Shown here piece after piece: positions 16,400-22,700 of a DNA stretch of 30,658 nt (positions are counted from its first letter, which is position 1; every line of letters begins with the position of its first letter). The notes under the pieces were generated by a model. It did not search any database, had not been told where the DNA came from, and saw nothing but the letters and a program-made list of their open reading frames with translations. Source of the DNA: a virus; the IMG/VR virus record IMGVR_UViG_3300036799_000056, positions 1-30,658 of that record; one strand, given 5' to 3'. The translations under genes and the position numbers were made by a program.

Positions 16400-16861
16400 G
16401 TGCCAGCCGAGTCCATCCATGTTCCCGCAAGCACCGTGCAGCGGGTGACTGCGATCGTGAAGTGGGTCGCGCCGTGGCTCTTGCTCGGTGTTACGACTGC
16501 GATCGGCTTTGGCTACCATTGGATTCTCGATCGCGCGTCTGACTCGGACGTCGGAGACAAGATCGCCGCCGAGCGCATCGGCGACATTCGAGCGAGCGTG
16601 TTGCACGCATCCACGCTCGCCGACGATCAGCAAAAGGAGCTCGCGAGCGTGTTCGAGCATCTCGTCGACATCGAGGCAGAGTTGATGGTTTACCGCCAAT
16701 ATTCGAAGCTTGCCGCCGACCCAAACCGACGCGGCGATCTGATCAAGCAAGCGCAAGACTTTTACGCGACCGAGTACGCTGCGCAGTTAGAGAAGCACGA
16801 ACCGATCGAAGCGCTGCGACGCACGATGCGCGTGGCGTGGGCACCCAAGATCAAACAGTGA
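16400..16861 (+). CDS. Membrane-anchored periplasmic coiled-coil protein (candidate inner-membrane spanin)
   Basis: GTG start with GAGG 6 nt upstream. The 153-residue protein has one membrane span at about 20-43 (VKWVAPWLLLGVTTAIGFGYHW), then a long charged helix-rich domain (DKIAAERIGDIRASVLHAS, QQKELASVFEHLVDIEAEL) and ends basic. An N-in anchor followed by an extended coiled-coil periplasmic domain is the i-spanin (Rz-like) topology. Together with the lipoprotein at 15580 it could form a spanin pair, although the genes are separate rather than nested. This is inference from topology. Confidence 0.45.
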   Translation: MPAESIHVPASTVQRVTAIVKWVAPWLLLGVTTAIGFGYHWILDRASDSDVGDKIAAERIGDIRASVLHASTLADDQQKELASVFEHLVDIEAELMVYRQYSKLAADPNRRGDLIKQAQDFYATEYAAQLEKHEPIEALRRTMRVAWAPKIKQ

Positions 16862-16871
16862 GACCAGTCCG

Positions 16872-17324
16872 ATGAATCCAAAGCAAGCTGAGATCCTCGT
16901 TCACGTTGCGTGCGTTGCGGTCATCGCGATGTGCGTGACACTCGCGTGCACGGTGCTCGCTCCGTATCCATGGGCGTGGCGCGCGATGGTCGGCTGCGCG
17001 ATCTTCCTCTACGGCAAACTCGGATTTGCGCCGGCCGATCCCGTGCTCGCGCGCATCTTGCAAAACCTCGATCCCGCAAAGGTCGCGTCGCTGTCGCAAC
17101 GCCCGCCCGCACCAATCATCAACGCGCAGGTTGGGCCGATCAGCGTGCCGCGCACATGGGACAGTATTCAGGTCGATCCGAACGATCCGAAAGCGGTCAA
17201 AGAGATGTGGGACGAAGCAAAGAAAAACGCGATCGACTTCCCAGTCAAGCCTAAGAGCCCGATCACGCATCCGCCCGCGGATGACGAAACGCCAGTCAGT
17301 GGACCGGACAAAGGCGCGGCATGA
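16872..17324 (+). CDS. Two-TM holin-like membrane protein
   Basis: The 150-residue protein has two N-terminal membrane spans, about residues 9-30 (LVHVACVAVIAMCVTLACTV) and 35-50 (AWRAMVGCAIFLYGK), then a soluble tail with Pro-rich linkers (PPAPIINAQVGPISVPRTW; KPKSPITHPP). A two-span membrane protein directly upstream of, and ATGA-coupled to, the endolysin is the classic holin position. It is longer than most class II holins because of its C-terminal tail, so another membrane role is possible. Confidence 0.5.
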   Translation: MNPKQAEILVHVACVAVIAMCVTLACTVLAPYPWAWRAMVGCAIFLYGKLGFAPADPVLARILQNLDPAKVASLSQRPPAPIINAQVGPISVPRTWDSIQVDPNDPKAVKEMWDEAKKNAIDFPVKPKSPITHPPADDETPVSGPDKGAA

Positions 17325-17929
17325 TCTCCCCGCCCCCGCTGCCAGCGGTCCCGGTGATCGTCGCTGTCGATGCGCCGCTCGTGATCAAGGAGCGCCCGGC
17401 GCATCGGGCAAACTTCAGCTCACTGCAGCGACCGCGAACGCAGTTCATCACGATCCACTGCACCGGCGGCCACGAAGGCTTTCGGGCCGGTGACCCGGTC
17501 GCAGCGATGTTCGCCGATCCGATGCTTACGCCACACCGATCGGCGCACTACGTGATCGACGCTGGAAGCGCGACGCGATGCGTGCCCGACATGCTAACGG
17601 CGTGGCACGGAGGGCACCACGCAAACCAGCTGTCGATCGGCGTCGAGCTCTGCGGGAGCGCCAGTCAGTCGCGCGCGCAGTGGCTCGACGACGCATCGCT
17701 ACGGACGTTGAACATCGCCGCCCGGGCCGTGGCTGGCCTCTGCGCTGTGCACAAGATCCCTCCGCAAGTTGTCAACGATCGGGGCCTCGTGAACGGCATG
17801 CAGGGGATAACGACGCACTCGTTTGTGTCGCAGGCGTGGCACGAGTCCGATCACTACGATCCCGGATCAGGGTTTCCGCTCGGCGCGTTCGTGATCGCGG
17901 TCGCCAAGGCGATGCTCGTCATTGGTTGA
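17321..17929 (+). CDS. Endolysin, N-acetylmuramoyl-L-alanine amidase (Amidase_2 family)
   Basis: A 202-residue Amidase_2-type enzyme that would cut the bond between N-acetylmuramic acid and the first alanine of the peptide stem in peptidoglycan. Visible motifs are FITIHCTGGHEG (His46 as first zinc ligand), SAHYVID (His76), TAWHGGHHANQLSIGVELCG (91-112) and GITTHSF (His166). The DHYDPG motif near 177-182 (His178) completes the metal/active-site pattern. No signal peptide is seen; the enzyme likely needs the holin-like protein just upstream for release. It closes the lysis cluster. Confidence 0.85.
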   Translation: MISPPPLPAVPVIVAVDAPLVIKERPAHRANFSSLQRPRTQFITIHCTGGHEGFRAGDPVAAMFADPMLTPHRSAHYVIDAGSATRCVPDMLTAWHGGHHANQLSIGVELCGSASQSRAQWLDDASLRTLNIAARAVAGLCAVHKIPPQVVNDRGLVNGMQGITTHSFVSQAWHESDHYDPGSGFPLGAFVIAVAKAMLVIG

Positions 17930-18077
17930 CGTGGACATCACGCTTCGCCCGTTCGCCAATCGCACGCGAGATGCGGGCAACCGTGAGGCAGTCGCGCTCG
18001 GCGATCGCTTTCCCGAGCTCTTTATGGGGCAGTCTGCAGCCCGCGGCGAATCCATGAGCTCGCCGTGTTCATCTAGT
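17930..18077. other. Gap between endolysin and minus-strand cluster, no convincing gene
   Basis: About 150 bases between convergent genes. On the minus strand, in the same frame as the 62-residue gene ending at 18078 and beyond its TAG and a TGA nine bases further on, a coding-looking stretch (KELGKAIAERDCLTVARISR) continues to 17925-17930 but has no ATG, GTG or TTG. On the plus strand a frame from TTG 17922 is also open. I see no clear terminator here. Confidence 0.4.
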
Positions 18078-18266
18078 CTAGCAGTCACTCGGTCCCCTCT
18101 CCGGCTTGAAGCCCATGCGCTCAAGGCAGCGCTCGCACGCGAGACGCGACGACCACGCGCCGTCAAATGTTCCGTAACGCACGCGCCGCCAGCCCACGGG
18201 CACCGTGCCCGGTTGCTCGACGCACGCGCGCATCCAACACCGCGGCGTCTCGCAGATGACAATCAC
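18078..18266 (-). CDS. Small cysteine-rich protein, 62 aa
   Basis: GTG start (18266) overlapping the stop of the preceding 30-codon frame (GTGA). The product has six Cys: C5, C10, C15, C44, C47 and C62; the ACERCLERMGFKP part (CxxC) suggests metal binding. The middle carries VGWRRVRYGTFDGAWSS. It is the last clear gene of the minus-strand cluster that starts at 19934. No family is recognised; a small zinc-binding phage regulator is possible. Confidence 0.5.
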   Translation of the reverse strand: MIVICETPRCWMRACVEQPGTVPVGWRRVRYGTFDGAWSSRLACERCLERMGFKPERGPSDC

Positions 18267-18355
18267 GGTTGTTTGCCTTGGCGCACGAGCGACATGAGCT
18301 GCTCATCGTCAAACGCGTCGGGCTGCGCTTCGCTCGGCGTTTCGTTTTCAGTCAT
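18263..18355 (-). CDS. Very small acidic peptide, 30 aa, translationally coupled
   Basis: Frame MTENETPSEAQPDAFDDEQL followed by ten more residues. It overlaps the upstream gene's end by 8 bases and its stop overlaps the next GTG, so it bridges two genes without a gap. Acidic N-terminus, then a short basic end (VRQGKQP). The double coupling is the main evidence that it is translated; it may serve mainly to pass ribosomes to the downstream gene. Confidence 0.4.
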   Translation of the reverse strand: MTENETPSEAQPDAFDDEQLMSLVRQGKQP

Positions 18356-18908
18356 TTGGCTCCGTTCGAAACGGACCGCCGTCCGCTCTGTAGCGCTCGA
18401 CCATGGCAGCGTGACCAGCCCGTGCTTCGTCGAGCGTCGCATAGCGATCGCACGCGATCACAGATCCCGTGTTGGCATCGACGAACGCCATGGACTCGTA
18501 AATCAACGGGCGCGGCGTGTCACCGCATCCATGATCGATGCCGAGCCACACCGTCGAGATCCACAGCCTCGTCCCTTCGGCGCCTTCGAGCGTCGTCGAC
18601 GCTACGCGCTTGTATGCAGGGTCGCTGAAGCGCTGGCTCCATCGGTAAAGGCTGCGTTCGACATGACCGCGCCGATCGAAAAAGTGCGGTGGCTGCAACA
18701 GCCACTGCAGAAACGTGACTTCGGTGCGCGCGCGATGCACTCGTCCGTGCAGATAGCGCCAGTCACCGGGGCCTCGCCGCGGTCGCTTCCAGCGCCGCGG
18801 TCGACGCCCCGCAACACGTCGTAGATCGTGGTTGTAGATGCGGCGCAGCTGGCGAAGCTTGCGGCGCGTGAACTTCGGAGCGATCTCGATGTGACGAAAC
18901 GATTGCAT
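18348..18908 (-). CDS. Conserved phage hypothetical protein with WISTVWLGIDH domain
   Basis: The 186-residue frame from ATG 18908 has a very basic N-terminal half (RRKLRQLRRIYNHDLRR; RPRRWKRPRRG) and a C-terminal domain with LWISTVWLGIDHGCGDTPRP, then LIYESMAFV, CDRYATLDEARAGHAAMV. I know the C-terminal pattern (W-ST-W/F-LG-DH ... GH--MV) as a widespread uncharacterised phage domain. The basic N-terminal half suggests nucleic-acid contact. It is preceded by an intrinsic terminator (18921-18968), so it is either read through at reduced level or has its own promoter. Confidence 0.6.
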   Translation of the reverse strand: MQSFRHIEIAPKFTRRKLRQLRRIYNHDLRRVAGRRPRRWKRPRRGPGDWRYLHGRVHRARTEVTFLQWLLQPPHFFDRRGHVERSLYRWSQRFSDPAYKRVASTTLEGAEGTRLWISTVWLGIDHGCGDTPRPLIYESMAFVDANTGSVIACDRYATLDEARAGHAAMVERYRADGGPFRTEPND

Positions 18909-18920
18909 GGGAGCACTTCC

Positions 18921-18968
18921 AAAAAAGAAGCCCTTCACATGCAAGGGGGGGTTGAGCATGTGAAGGGC
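18921..18968 (-). terminator. Intrinsic terminator on the minus strand
   Basis: A perfect 13-bp stem, GCCCTTCACATGC (18930-18942) with GCATGTGAAGGGC (18956-18968), 13-nt loop. On the minus strand the stem is followed by CTTCTTTTTT (complement of 18921-18930), the usual U-tract. It lies 10 bases after the stop of the gene at 18979-19599 and 13 bases before the next start (18908), so it separates two DNA-binding-type genes from the three downstream genes. Confidence 0.85.
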
Positions 18969-18978
18969 GAGGGGAAAC

Positions 18979-19599
18979 TTAGCGCTTGATGTTGCGGCGA
19001 ATGGAGTCGAACCGATCCCATTCCTCTTGTGCGGCATCCATCCCAATCTCAAGGATCAGCGCACGAAACAGCGCGCGCTTGTCGTTCGCCGCGGTGCCCG
19101 CTTCGGAAGCGATGGGGGTCGTCACCGCAGAGGAGGATCGCGCTGCGCTGCGCGCGATCTCCTTGGCGATGGGATACTTCGCTGCGAGGCTGCGCTCCTT
19201 GCGCATTTTGTGGCGATACATATGAACTTGCTTGCGCGACAGTCCCACGTGCCCGGCGGCATGCGCCAACGCCAACAACTCCTTGACCGGCATGTCGATC
19301 GGATGTTCCTCGACAAACTGGCGCTTTGGGATGCGCGCACCCAATTTTGTCGAGCGCGACCGCGCGATAGGCGCGCGCTTGCGCTGCTCATGGCGAACGT
19401 TGTGCACGGTGTGGATCGTGATTGGAAATCCCGCAGCCTTTGCGCGCCTAACTACTTCGGCGCTCGGCATGTCATCAGGCAACGTGCGGACAAATGCTGC
19501 ACCCGACTTCGCGGGTGTGGGCGCGTTGGATGGTGATGGCGATGGTGGTGACCGCTGTTCTGACTTCGACATCTCTGCCTCGGAACCATCGGCGGCCAT
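18979..19599 (-). CDS. Protein with two tandem helical (HTH-like) repeats, probable DNA-binding protein
   Basis: From ATG 19599 with a CAGGAG ribosome-binding site 9 nt upstream; 206 residues. Residues 37-75 and 95-135 are two copies of one motif: FV-x-P-x-D-M-P-(S/V)-E-V/L, an A-x-A-A-G core, then a V-H-x-(V/Y)-R-H end (LPDDMPSAEVVRRAKAAGF and PIDMPVKELLALAHAAGHV). Each looks like a helix-turn-helix unit. The N-terminal 35 residues are Ser/Pro-rich and probably disordered; the C-terminus is another helical segment. I associate such tandem repeats with regulators in deltaproteobacterial lineages. It follows the HTH-like gene by 2 bases. Confidence 0.55.
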   Translation of the reverse strand: MAADGSEAEMSKSEQRSPPSPSPSNAPTPAKSGAAFVRTLPDDMPSAEVVRRAKAAGFPITIHTVHNVRHEQRKRAPIARSRSTKLGARIPKRQFVEEHPIDMPVKELLALAHAAGHVGLSRKQVHMYRHKMRKERSLAAKYPIAKEIARSAARSSSAVTTPIASEAGTAANDKRALFRALILEIGMDAAQEEWDRFDSIRRNIKR

Positions 19600-19601
19600 G
19601 G

Positions 19602-19934
19602 TTAGGACTCCTGAAAGTAGGCGCGAATCTTCGCCGCGGTTCTGACCATGAGACGATGACCAAACCCCGCGCACGCGCGGAGCAATGCGATTTCGCTGAT
19701 CTCGAGTTCCTTGGCCACGGGCGCAAGGCCTTCGCTATCGATGCGATTGCGCAGGTGATCGATATCGGCGCGCGTTAGTTGATTTCTGTCATACGGACCG
19801 AGATCGAACAGCGCGGCGAGCTCGTCGAGGTGGTCGGACTTGACCGCCTTGGGCTTGCGCTTGATCACGCGCCCGCCCTCCCGCAAAGGGATGACTCTCG
19901 CCGCGTTGGCACTTCGTGGTCTGTGGGTTGCCAT
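19602..19934 (-). CDS. Small HTH-like DNA-binding protein, first gene of minus-strand operon
   Basis: The 110-residue protein has a basic Arg/Lys-rich N-terminal 35 residues (GGRVIKRKPKAVK) and a helical C-terminal region at 68-105, EGLAPVAKELEISEIALLRA onward, reading as two helices separated by a short turn. Start ATG 19934; AGAGGA lies a little far upstream (about 13 nt), so efficiency may be modest. The gene is the first one downstream of a promoter (19989-20016, minus) whose -10 box overlaps the single operator site, implying repressor control. Confidence 0.55.
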   Translation of the reverse strand: MATHRPRSANAARVIPLREGGRVIKRKPKAVKSDHLDELAALFDLGPYDRNQLTRADIDHLRNRIDSEGLAPVAKELEISEIALLRACAGFGHRLMVRTAAKIRAYFQES

Positions 19935-19988
19935 CGTGTTCGTTCGTTCCTCTCTTGCTTTCTCTGTTGGATGCTGCCGCCCGATGCG

Positions 19989-20016
19989 TCTATACCGTCG
20001 ACGGCATAGTCGGCAA
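19989..20016 (-). promoter_or_regulatory. Minus-strand promoter overlapped by repressor-type operator A (19991-20008)
   Basis: The 18-bp site TATACCGTCGACGGCATA (19991-20008) matches the window-wide operator consensus TATRCYGTYRACRGYATA. On the minus strand a -10 TATAGA (19989-19994) overlaps its end and a -35-like TTGCCG (20011-20016) lies 16 nt upstream. The context GTCGACGGTATA is identical to the plus-strand -10 region at 27024-27035. Transcription would start near 19982 and run into the HTH-like gene at 19934. A neighbouring ATAGT-N6-ACTAT (20006-20021) is a weaker second palindrome. Confidence 0.55.
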
Positions 20017-20059
20017 ACTATCGACCGCACGCAAGGCTGTAGGCAAGGGAACGCAAGCG

Positions 20060-20404
20060 ATGAAAAGTGACGAGATCGAGGTCATCGAATCGGGCGGCGA
20101 CGTTTTCGAAGTGCATCGATTCGAAGGGGACGGCGGAGCGGTCATCGTCGTCGAGAGAAAGCTCGGCGCATGCAGGTTCGGAATCTGCGTGTTCGAGCTT
20201 GGCGAGACAGGCGGCATCAAAGCTCGGGAGGTGGCGAAGGGGATGATCGAGCCAGACGCCCCGCCGCTCGCCAATGGCTCATCGTTCAGCGGAACTGTCA
20301 CCGGGACCGGGGCGATCTCGCGGATGCTGCAGCCATACATCGCAGCGGCCGTCGATCGCTGGGCGCGAATGCAAGCACGGCTAACGGAGGAGGAGGCGAG
20401 TTGA
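20060..20404 (+). CDS. Unknown small phage protein, 114 aa
   Basis: ATG 20060 has AAGGGA 11-12 nt upstream; the frame is open further back but enters the divergent regulatory region. The N-terminal half is beta-rich (EVIESGGDVFEVHRFEGDGG; AVIVVERK), the middle Gly/Ala-rich, the C-terminus a helix QPYIAAAVDRWARMQARLTE. No family is recognised. The C-terminal RWxxMQARL is shared with the protein of the next gene, suggesting a related pair. It sits divergent to the minus-strand DNA-binding operon and opposite to the endolysin side, a typical place for accessory (moron-like) genes. Confidence 0.5.
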   Translation: MKSDEIEVIESGGDVFEVHRFEGDGGAVIVVERKLGACRFGICVFELGETGGIKAREVAKGMIEPDAPPLANGSSFSGTVTGTGAISRMLQPYIAAAVDRWARMQARLTEEEAS

Positions 20405-20406
20405 CC

Positions 20407-20703
20407 ATGTTTTTGATTGATCCCGAGGAATCCGAGGTACACGTGATCGGCGACATGATCGTCGCACTCGAAAAGCGCTTGGGATCGACTTGCTTTGTGA
20501 TCCTGCCCCCCGCGCCCGACGATAATCGATTGCTCGCCAGCGGCGTGATCGAGCCATGCGCCAACGGTCGCGTCGAAGTCTTGTTGCGGTCTCCTGTGAT
20601 CGACCTCCTGCCTCACGAGCTGCGCATCGTGGTCGGAGTGATGCTGTGTCGCTGGCACGCAATGCAGGCTCGCTTGCGAGCTGCAGCAGGGAGCGACAGT
20701 TGA
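20407..20703 (+). CDS. Unknown small phage protein, 98 aa, paired with preceding gene
   Basis: ATG 20407 is preceded by GGAGGAGG with suitable spacing; TTG 20401, overlapping the previous stop, is an alternative. The product has an acidic N-terminus (FLIDPEESEVHVIGDM), a hydrophobic centre (LGSTCFVILPPAPDD), VEVLLRSPVIDLLPHELRIV and a C-terminus with CRWHAMQARLRAAAG. The final helix shares RWxxMQARL with the upstream protein. No enzyme motif is visible. A long perfect hairpin follows at 20720-20753, but its T-tract lies on the minus strand. Confidence 0.5.
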   Translation: MFLIDPEESEVHVIGDMIVALEKRLGSTCFVILPPAPDDNRLLASGVIEPCANGRVEVLLRSPVIDLLPHELRIVVGVMLCRWHAMQARLRAAAGSDS

Positions 20704-20719
20704 CCGCGTCAAAGAAAAA

Positions 20720-20753
20720 CGGGCGCCCTCGGTCCCATTACCGAGGGCGCCCG
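20720..20753 (-). terminator. Strong intrinsic terminator oriented for minus-strand transcripts
   Basis: Perfect 14-bp stem CGGGCGCCCTCGGT (20720-20733) / ACCGAGGGCGCCCG (20740-20753), 6-nt loop CCCATT. On the minus strand it is followed by GTTTTTCTTTG (complement of 20710-20720), a proper U-tract; on the plus strand no T-tract follows. Minus-strand transcription arriving here would come from the recombination operon after crossing the integrase gene on its antisense strand. Confidence 0.8.
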
Positions 20754-21012
20754 CCGTCTAGGCATAGGCAGACCAGCAAGGCGAGTCAGCAGCAACCGAA
20801 CGCGCGAGTTAGCGGTCAGCCTACGCGCAGAGGCCAGCCACGGGCAAGCCAGCGGGCAAAAGCCAGCGCTGCCACGATAGTGTGTTGCACCGTGTGTAAA
20901 GGATCTGAGCGATGGCAGATTGTCCTAGTCATTACCGCCGGTTACGTTGGTAACCTTTGACTACACGATGAAATTGCTCAGCTGGTCATCAGTTGCCGCC
21001 TATGCCCTGGTA

Positions 21013-21096
21013 CGCCCGGCTATCGTCAATGGATCCGGGGTGCTGAGCGCCTTGCCAAGTGGCAATAGCTATCAGTTACCCCGGCATAGCCGGGCG
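21013..21096. repeat. Three-tier nested inverted repeat upstream of integrase
   Basis: Outer arms CGCCCGGCTAT (21013-21023) / ATAGCCGGGCG (21086-21096); middle arms CCGGGGT (21035-21041) / ACCCCGG (21078-21084); inner arms TTGCCA (21052-21057) / TGGCAA (21060-21065). All three are perfect and share an approximate axis. CTATGCC at 21000-21006 can alternatively pair with GGCATAG at 21083-21089. It lies 43 bases before the integrase ATG. It may be a structured leader, a recombination site or an operator array. Confidence 0.65.
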
Positions 21097-21138
21097 CCGA
21101 AATGTGTGTAATCCGTGTGTTCGGTGCTAGGCTTTGCC

Positions 21139-22425
21139 ATGGATCGAATCGCCCAATCCGCACCTAAGCCTAAGCAGTACAAGCGCAGCCGCGTCCGTCA
21201 CCCCGGTGTTGTGTTGATCAAACCGAGGCCCGAGCGGGGGAAGCGGTTTTGGTCGCTGCGCTGGCGCGACGTCGCCACGCAACGCGGCCATGACGAGACC
21301 CTAGACGGCGTCACCGAGCGCCGAGTCGCCGAGCCCTACGCCGTGCGCAAGTCAGCCGAGCTCGACGCTCAAAAGCGCGCCGTTGCGGTCAGCGGTCAAT
21401 GCGCTGTGCGGTTAATCGCCGATGAAGCCGCGCACTATCTCGACGAGGCGAGCGCAGCGGCAAAGCGCGGCGTCAACGTGGGTAAGCCCCTTTCGCCCGC
21501 CACGGTGCGCGCATACACGGATGCGCTCGATCAGTTTCGAGAGTGGTGCACGGCGCGCGGGCTGCGGACGCTGCAAGATCTCACGCGTAACCAACTTTCC
21601 GAGTGGCGAACGCATCGCCGTCGCACTCCCACTGTGGCTGGCTCTGATCGCAAGTTGTCGAGCGTCAACCACTCGCTGAAACCCGTCCGACAAATGCTGC
21701 TCGAAGCGCGTGCATCCGGTCGGTTCGAGTCGCTCGACTCCGATGCGATCAACGGCGCGCTTGCGCGCTACCCGGAACCCAAGCCCGTGCCGCGCTGCTA
21801 TTCAGTCGCGACCGTGCGCGCGATGCTCGACAGGCTGAATGGGGATCCGATGGTCGGCGCCGCGTTTGCGATCGCGCTGTTCGGAGGTCTACGACGCGGC
21901 GAAGTCTCAGCGCTCACCGTCAAGCAAGTCGATCTGCATGCGCGCAGCGACTACGACGCAGGCCTGACGCACCCGATGCTCCGCGACGTCACTGGCAAGA
22001 CCGGGCGACGCGACGTCGAGCTGCTTCCGTATTCACCGTTGCTCGTCGAGTTGCTCGCCGCGTTGACTGAGGATCGCAAGCCGCACGAGCGCTTGTGCGA
22101 TCCGAGTTACGAGCAGCTTGGCAACGAAGCCGAGCGACTCAAGCGACTCGGCGGCGACTTCGCCGATTTCAATTTCAAGGCGCTGCGCTCGACGTGCGCC
22201 TCGTTTCAAGGCCCGATTCCGGGTGACTTGAAATCGAAAGCGGATCGGCTTGGGCACACACTCGCCGTCGCAGAGGAATACTATCTCGCGCTACCCAGGG
22301 GCACACCGCGTCAAGCGAGCTCGCTCGATGCACTGTTGCGGTGTGAGCCTGAGATGCGCCGGCTGATCGAGGCGATCAAGCAACTTCGCGCCTCAAGAGA
22401 TATTCGATCACGGCGTAGCGCGTGA
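21139..22425 (+). CDS. int: Tyrosine recombinase (phage integrase)
   Basis: From ATG 21139, 428 residues (a GTG at 21115 would add 8). Residues about 90-195 form a SAM-like core-binding domain with SPATVRAYTDALDQFREWCT. The catalytic domain shows Arg252 (FGGLRRGEVSAL), Lys287 (TGKTGRR), Arg350 in FKALRST, His373 in LGHTLAVAEE and nucleophile Tyr382. The box II His usually found three residues before the second Arg is Lys347 here, a tolerated but less common change. It integrates the phage genome at the bacterial attachment site. The 3' end overlaps the convergent excisionase-like gene by 50 bases. Confidence 0.88.
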   Translation: MDRIAQSAPKPKQYKRSRVRHPGVVLIKPRPERGKRFWSLRWRDVATQRGHDETLDGVTERRVAEPYAVRKSAELDAQKRAVAVSGQCAVRLIADEAAHYLDEASAAAKRGVNVGKPLSPATVRAYTDALDQFREWCTARGLRTLQDLTRNQLSEWRTHRRRTPTVAGSDRKLSSVNHSLKPVRQMLLEARASGRFESLDSDAINGALARYPEPKPVPRCYSVATVRAMLDRLNGDPMVGAAFAIALFGGLRRGEVSALTVKQVDLHARSDYDAGLTHPMLRDVTGKTGRRDVELLPYSPLLVELLAALTEDRKPHERLCDPSYEQLGNEAERLKRLGGDFADFNFKALRSTCASFQGPIPGDLKSKADRLGHTLAVAEEYYLALPRGTPRQASSLDALLRCEPEMRRLIEAIKQLRASRDIRSRRSA

Positions 22426-22609
22426 CGATGACGCGTGATGAACCGCGCGGCACGTTGCGACGTGCGCGGATGACCCCATCCGCAATCAACTTTCGCAACG
22501 TCCGCTCGTTCAGCCGCAACACCTCCGCCGCCTCTCGCAGCGTCAGCAGCGGCGGAAGCGACTTCGCGACATCCGCAAGGTCAGGAGGTAACTGCGATTC
22601 GCTCGTCAT
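22376..22609 (-). CDS. Excisionase-like small HTH protein
   Basis: A 77-residue protein with a MerR/HTH_17-type winged helix: LLTLREAAEVLRLNERTLRK (21-40), then LIADGVIRARR and a wing RVIVTRYAVIEYLL. This is the size and fold of phage Xis or helix-turn-helix excisionase/DNA-bending proteins. The gene is tail-to-tail with the integrase and overlaps its last 50 bases. It ends the minus-strand operon running from 25266. It probably binds DNA near attP to control the direction of recombination. AAGG about 10 nt before ATG is a plausible ribosome-binding site. Confidence 0.65.
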   Translation of the reverse strand: MTSESQLPPDLADVAKSLPPLLTLREAAEVLRLNERTLRKLIADGVIRARRNVPRGSSRVIVTRYAVIEYLLRREVA

Positions 22610-22700
22610 CGTGATCGCCTTTCATTCAACAGCTTCCGTTCCAGGCCATTGCGCCCTCCGTGCCTCACCCCTCCTGCGACCCAGGCCTCGCCTGCGAGTT

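Larger units (their letters stand above)
20704..21138. other. Gene-free region before integrase: repeats, hairpins, possible attP
   Basis: About 435 bases with no convincing gene. From left to right it holds the strong hairpin 20720-20753, then 20770-20880 with five or six YCAGC-type short repeats (for example AAGCCAGCGGGCAAAAGCCAGC split over 20849-20871). Next come a GGTTAC-GTTG-GTAACC hairpin (20940-20955) and a three-tier nested inverted repeat (21013-21096), then the integrase start. Base composition looks more balanced than in the flanking genes. Such a region next to an integrase is the expected place for the phage attachment site and integrase arm-binding sites, but no host-side sequence is available to identify a core. 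Confidence 0.5.

Noticed and set aside
17922-18824. Long plus-strand ORF (300 codons) after the endolysin
   Set aside because: It lies opposite the minus-strand genes at 18078-18908, has Ser/Arg-rich shadow-like composition and no ribosome-binding site.
20770-20880. Short CAGC-type repeats as a CRISPR array
   Set aside because: Units are only 5-7 bp with irregular spacing and no constant repeat of 20 bp or more; at best they are integrase arm sites.
20972-20985. GCTCAGCTGGT resembling a tRNA D-arm
   Set aside because: No acceptor stem, anticodon arm or T-arm can be built around it, and integration sites usually match the 3' half of tRNA genes.
22670-22700. CAGGC-CTC-GCCTG hairpin after the SSB-like gene as a terminator
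   Set aside because: Stem is only 5 bp and no T-tract follows on the minus strand.
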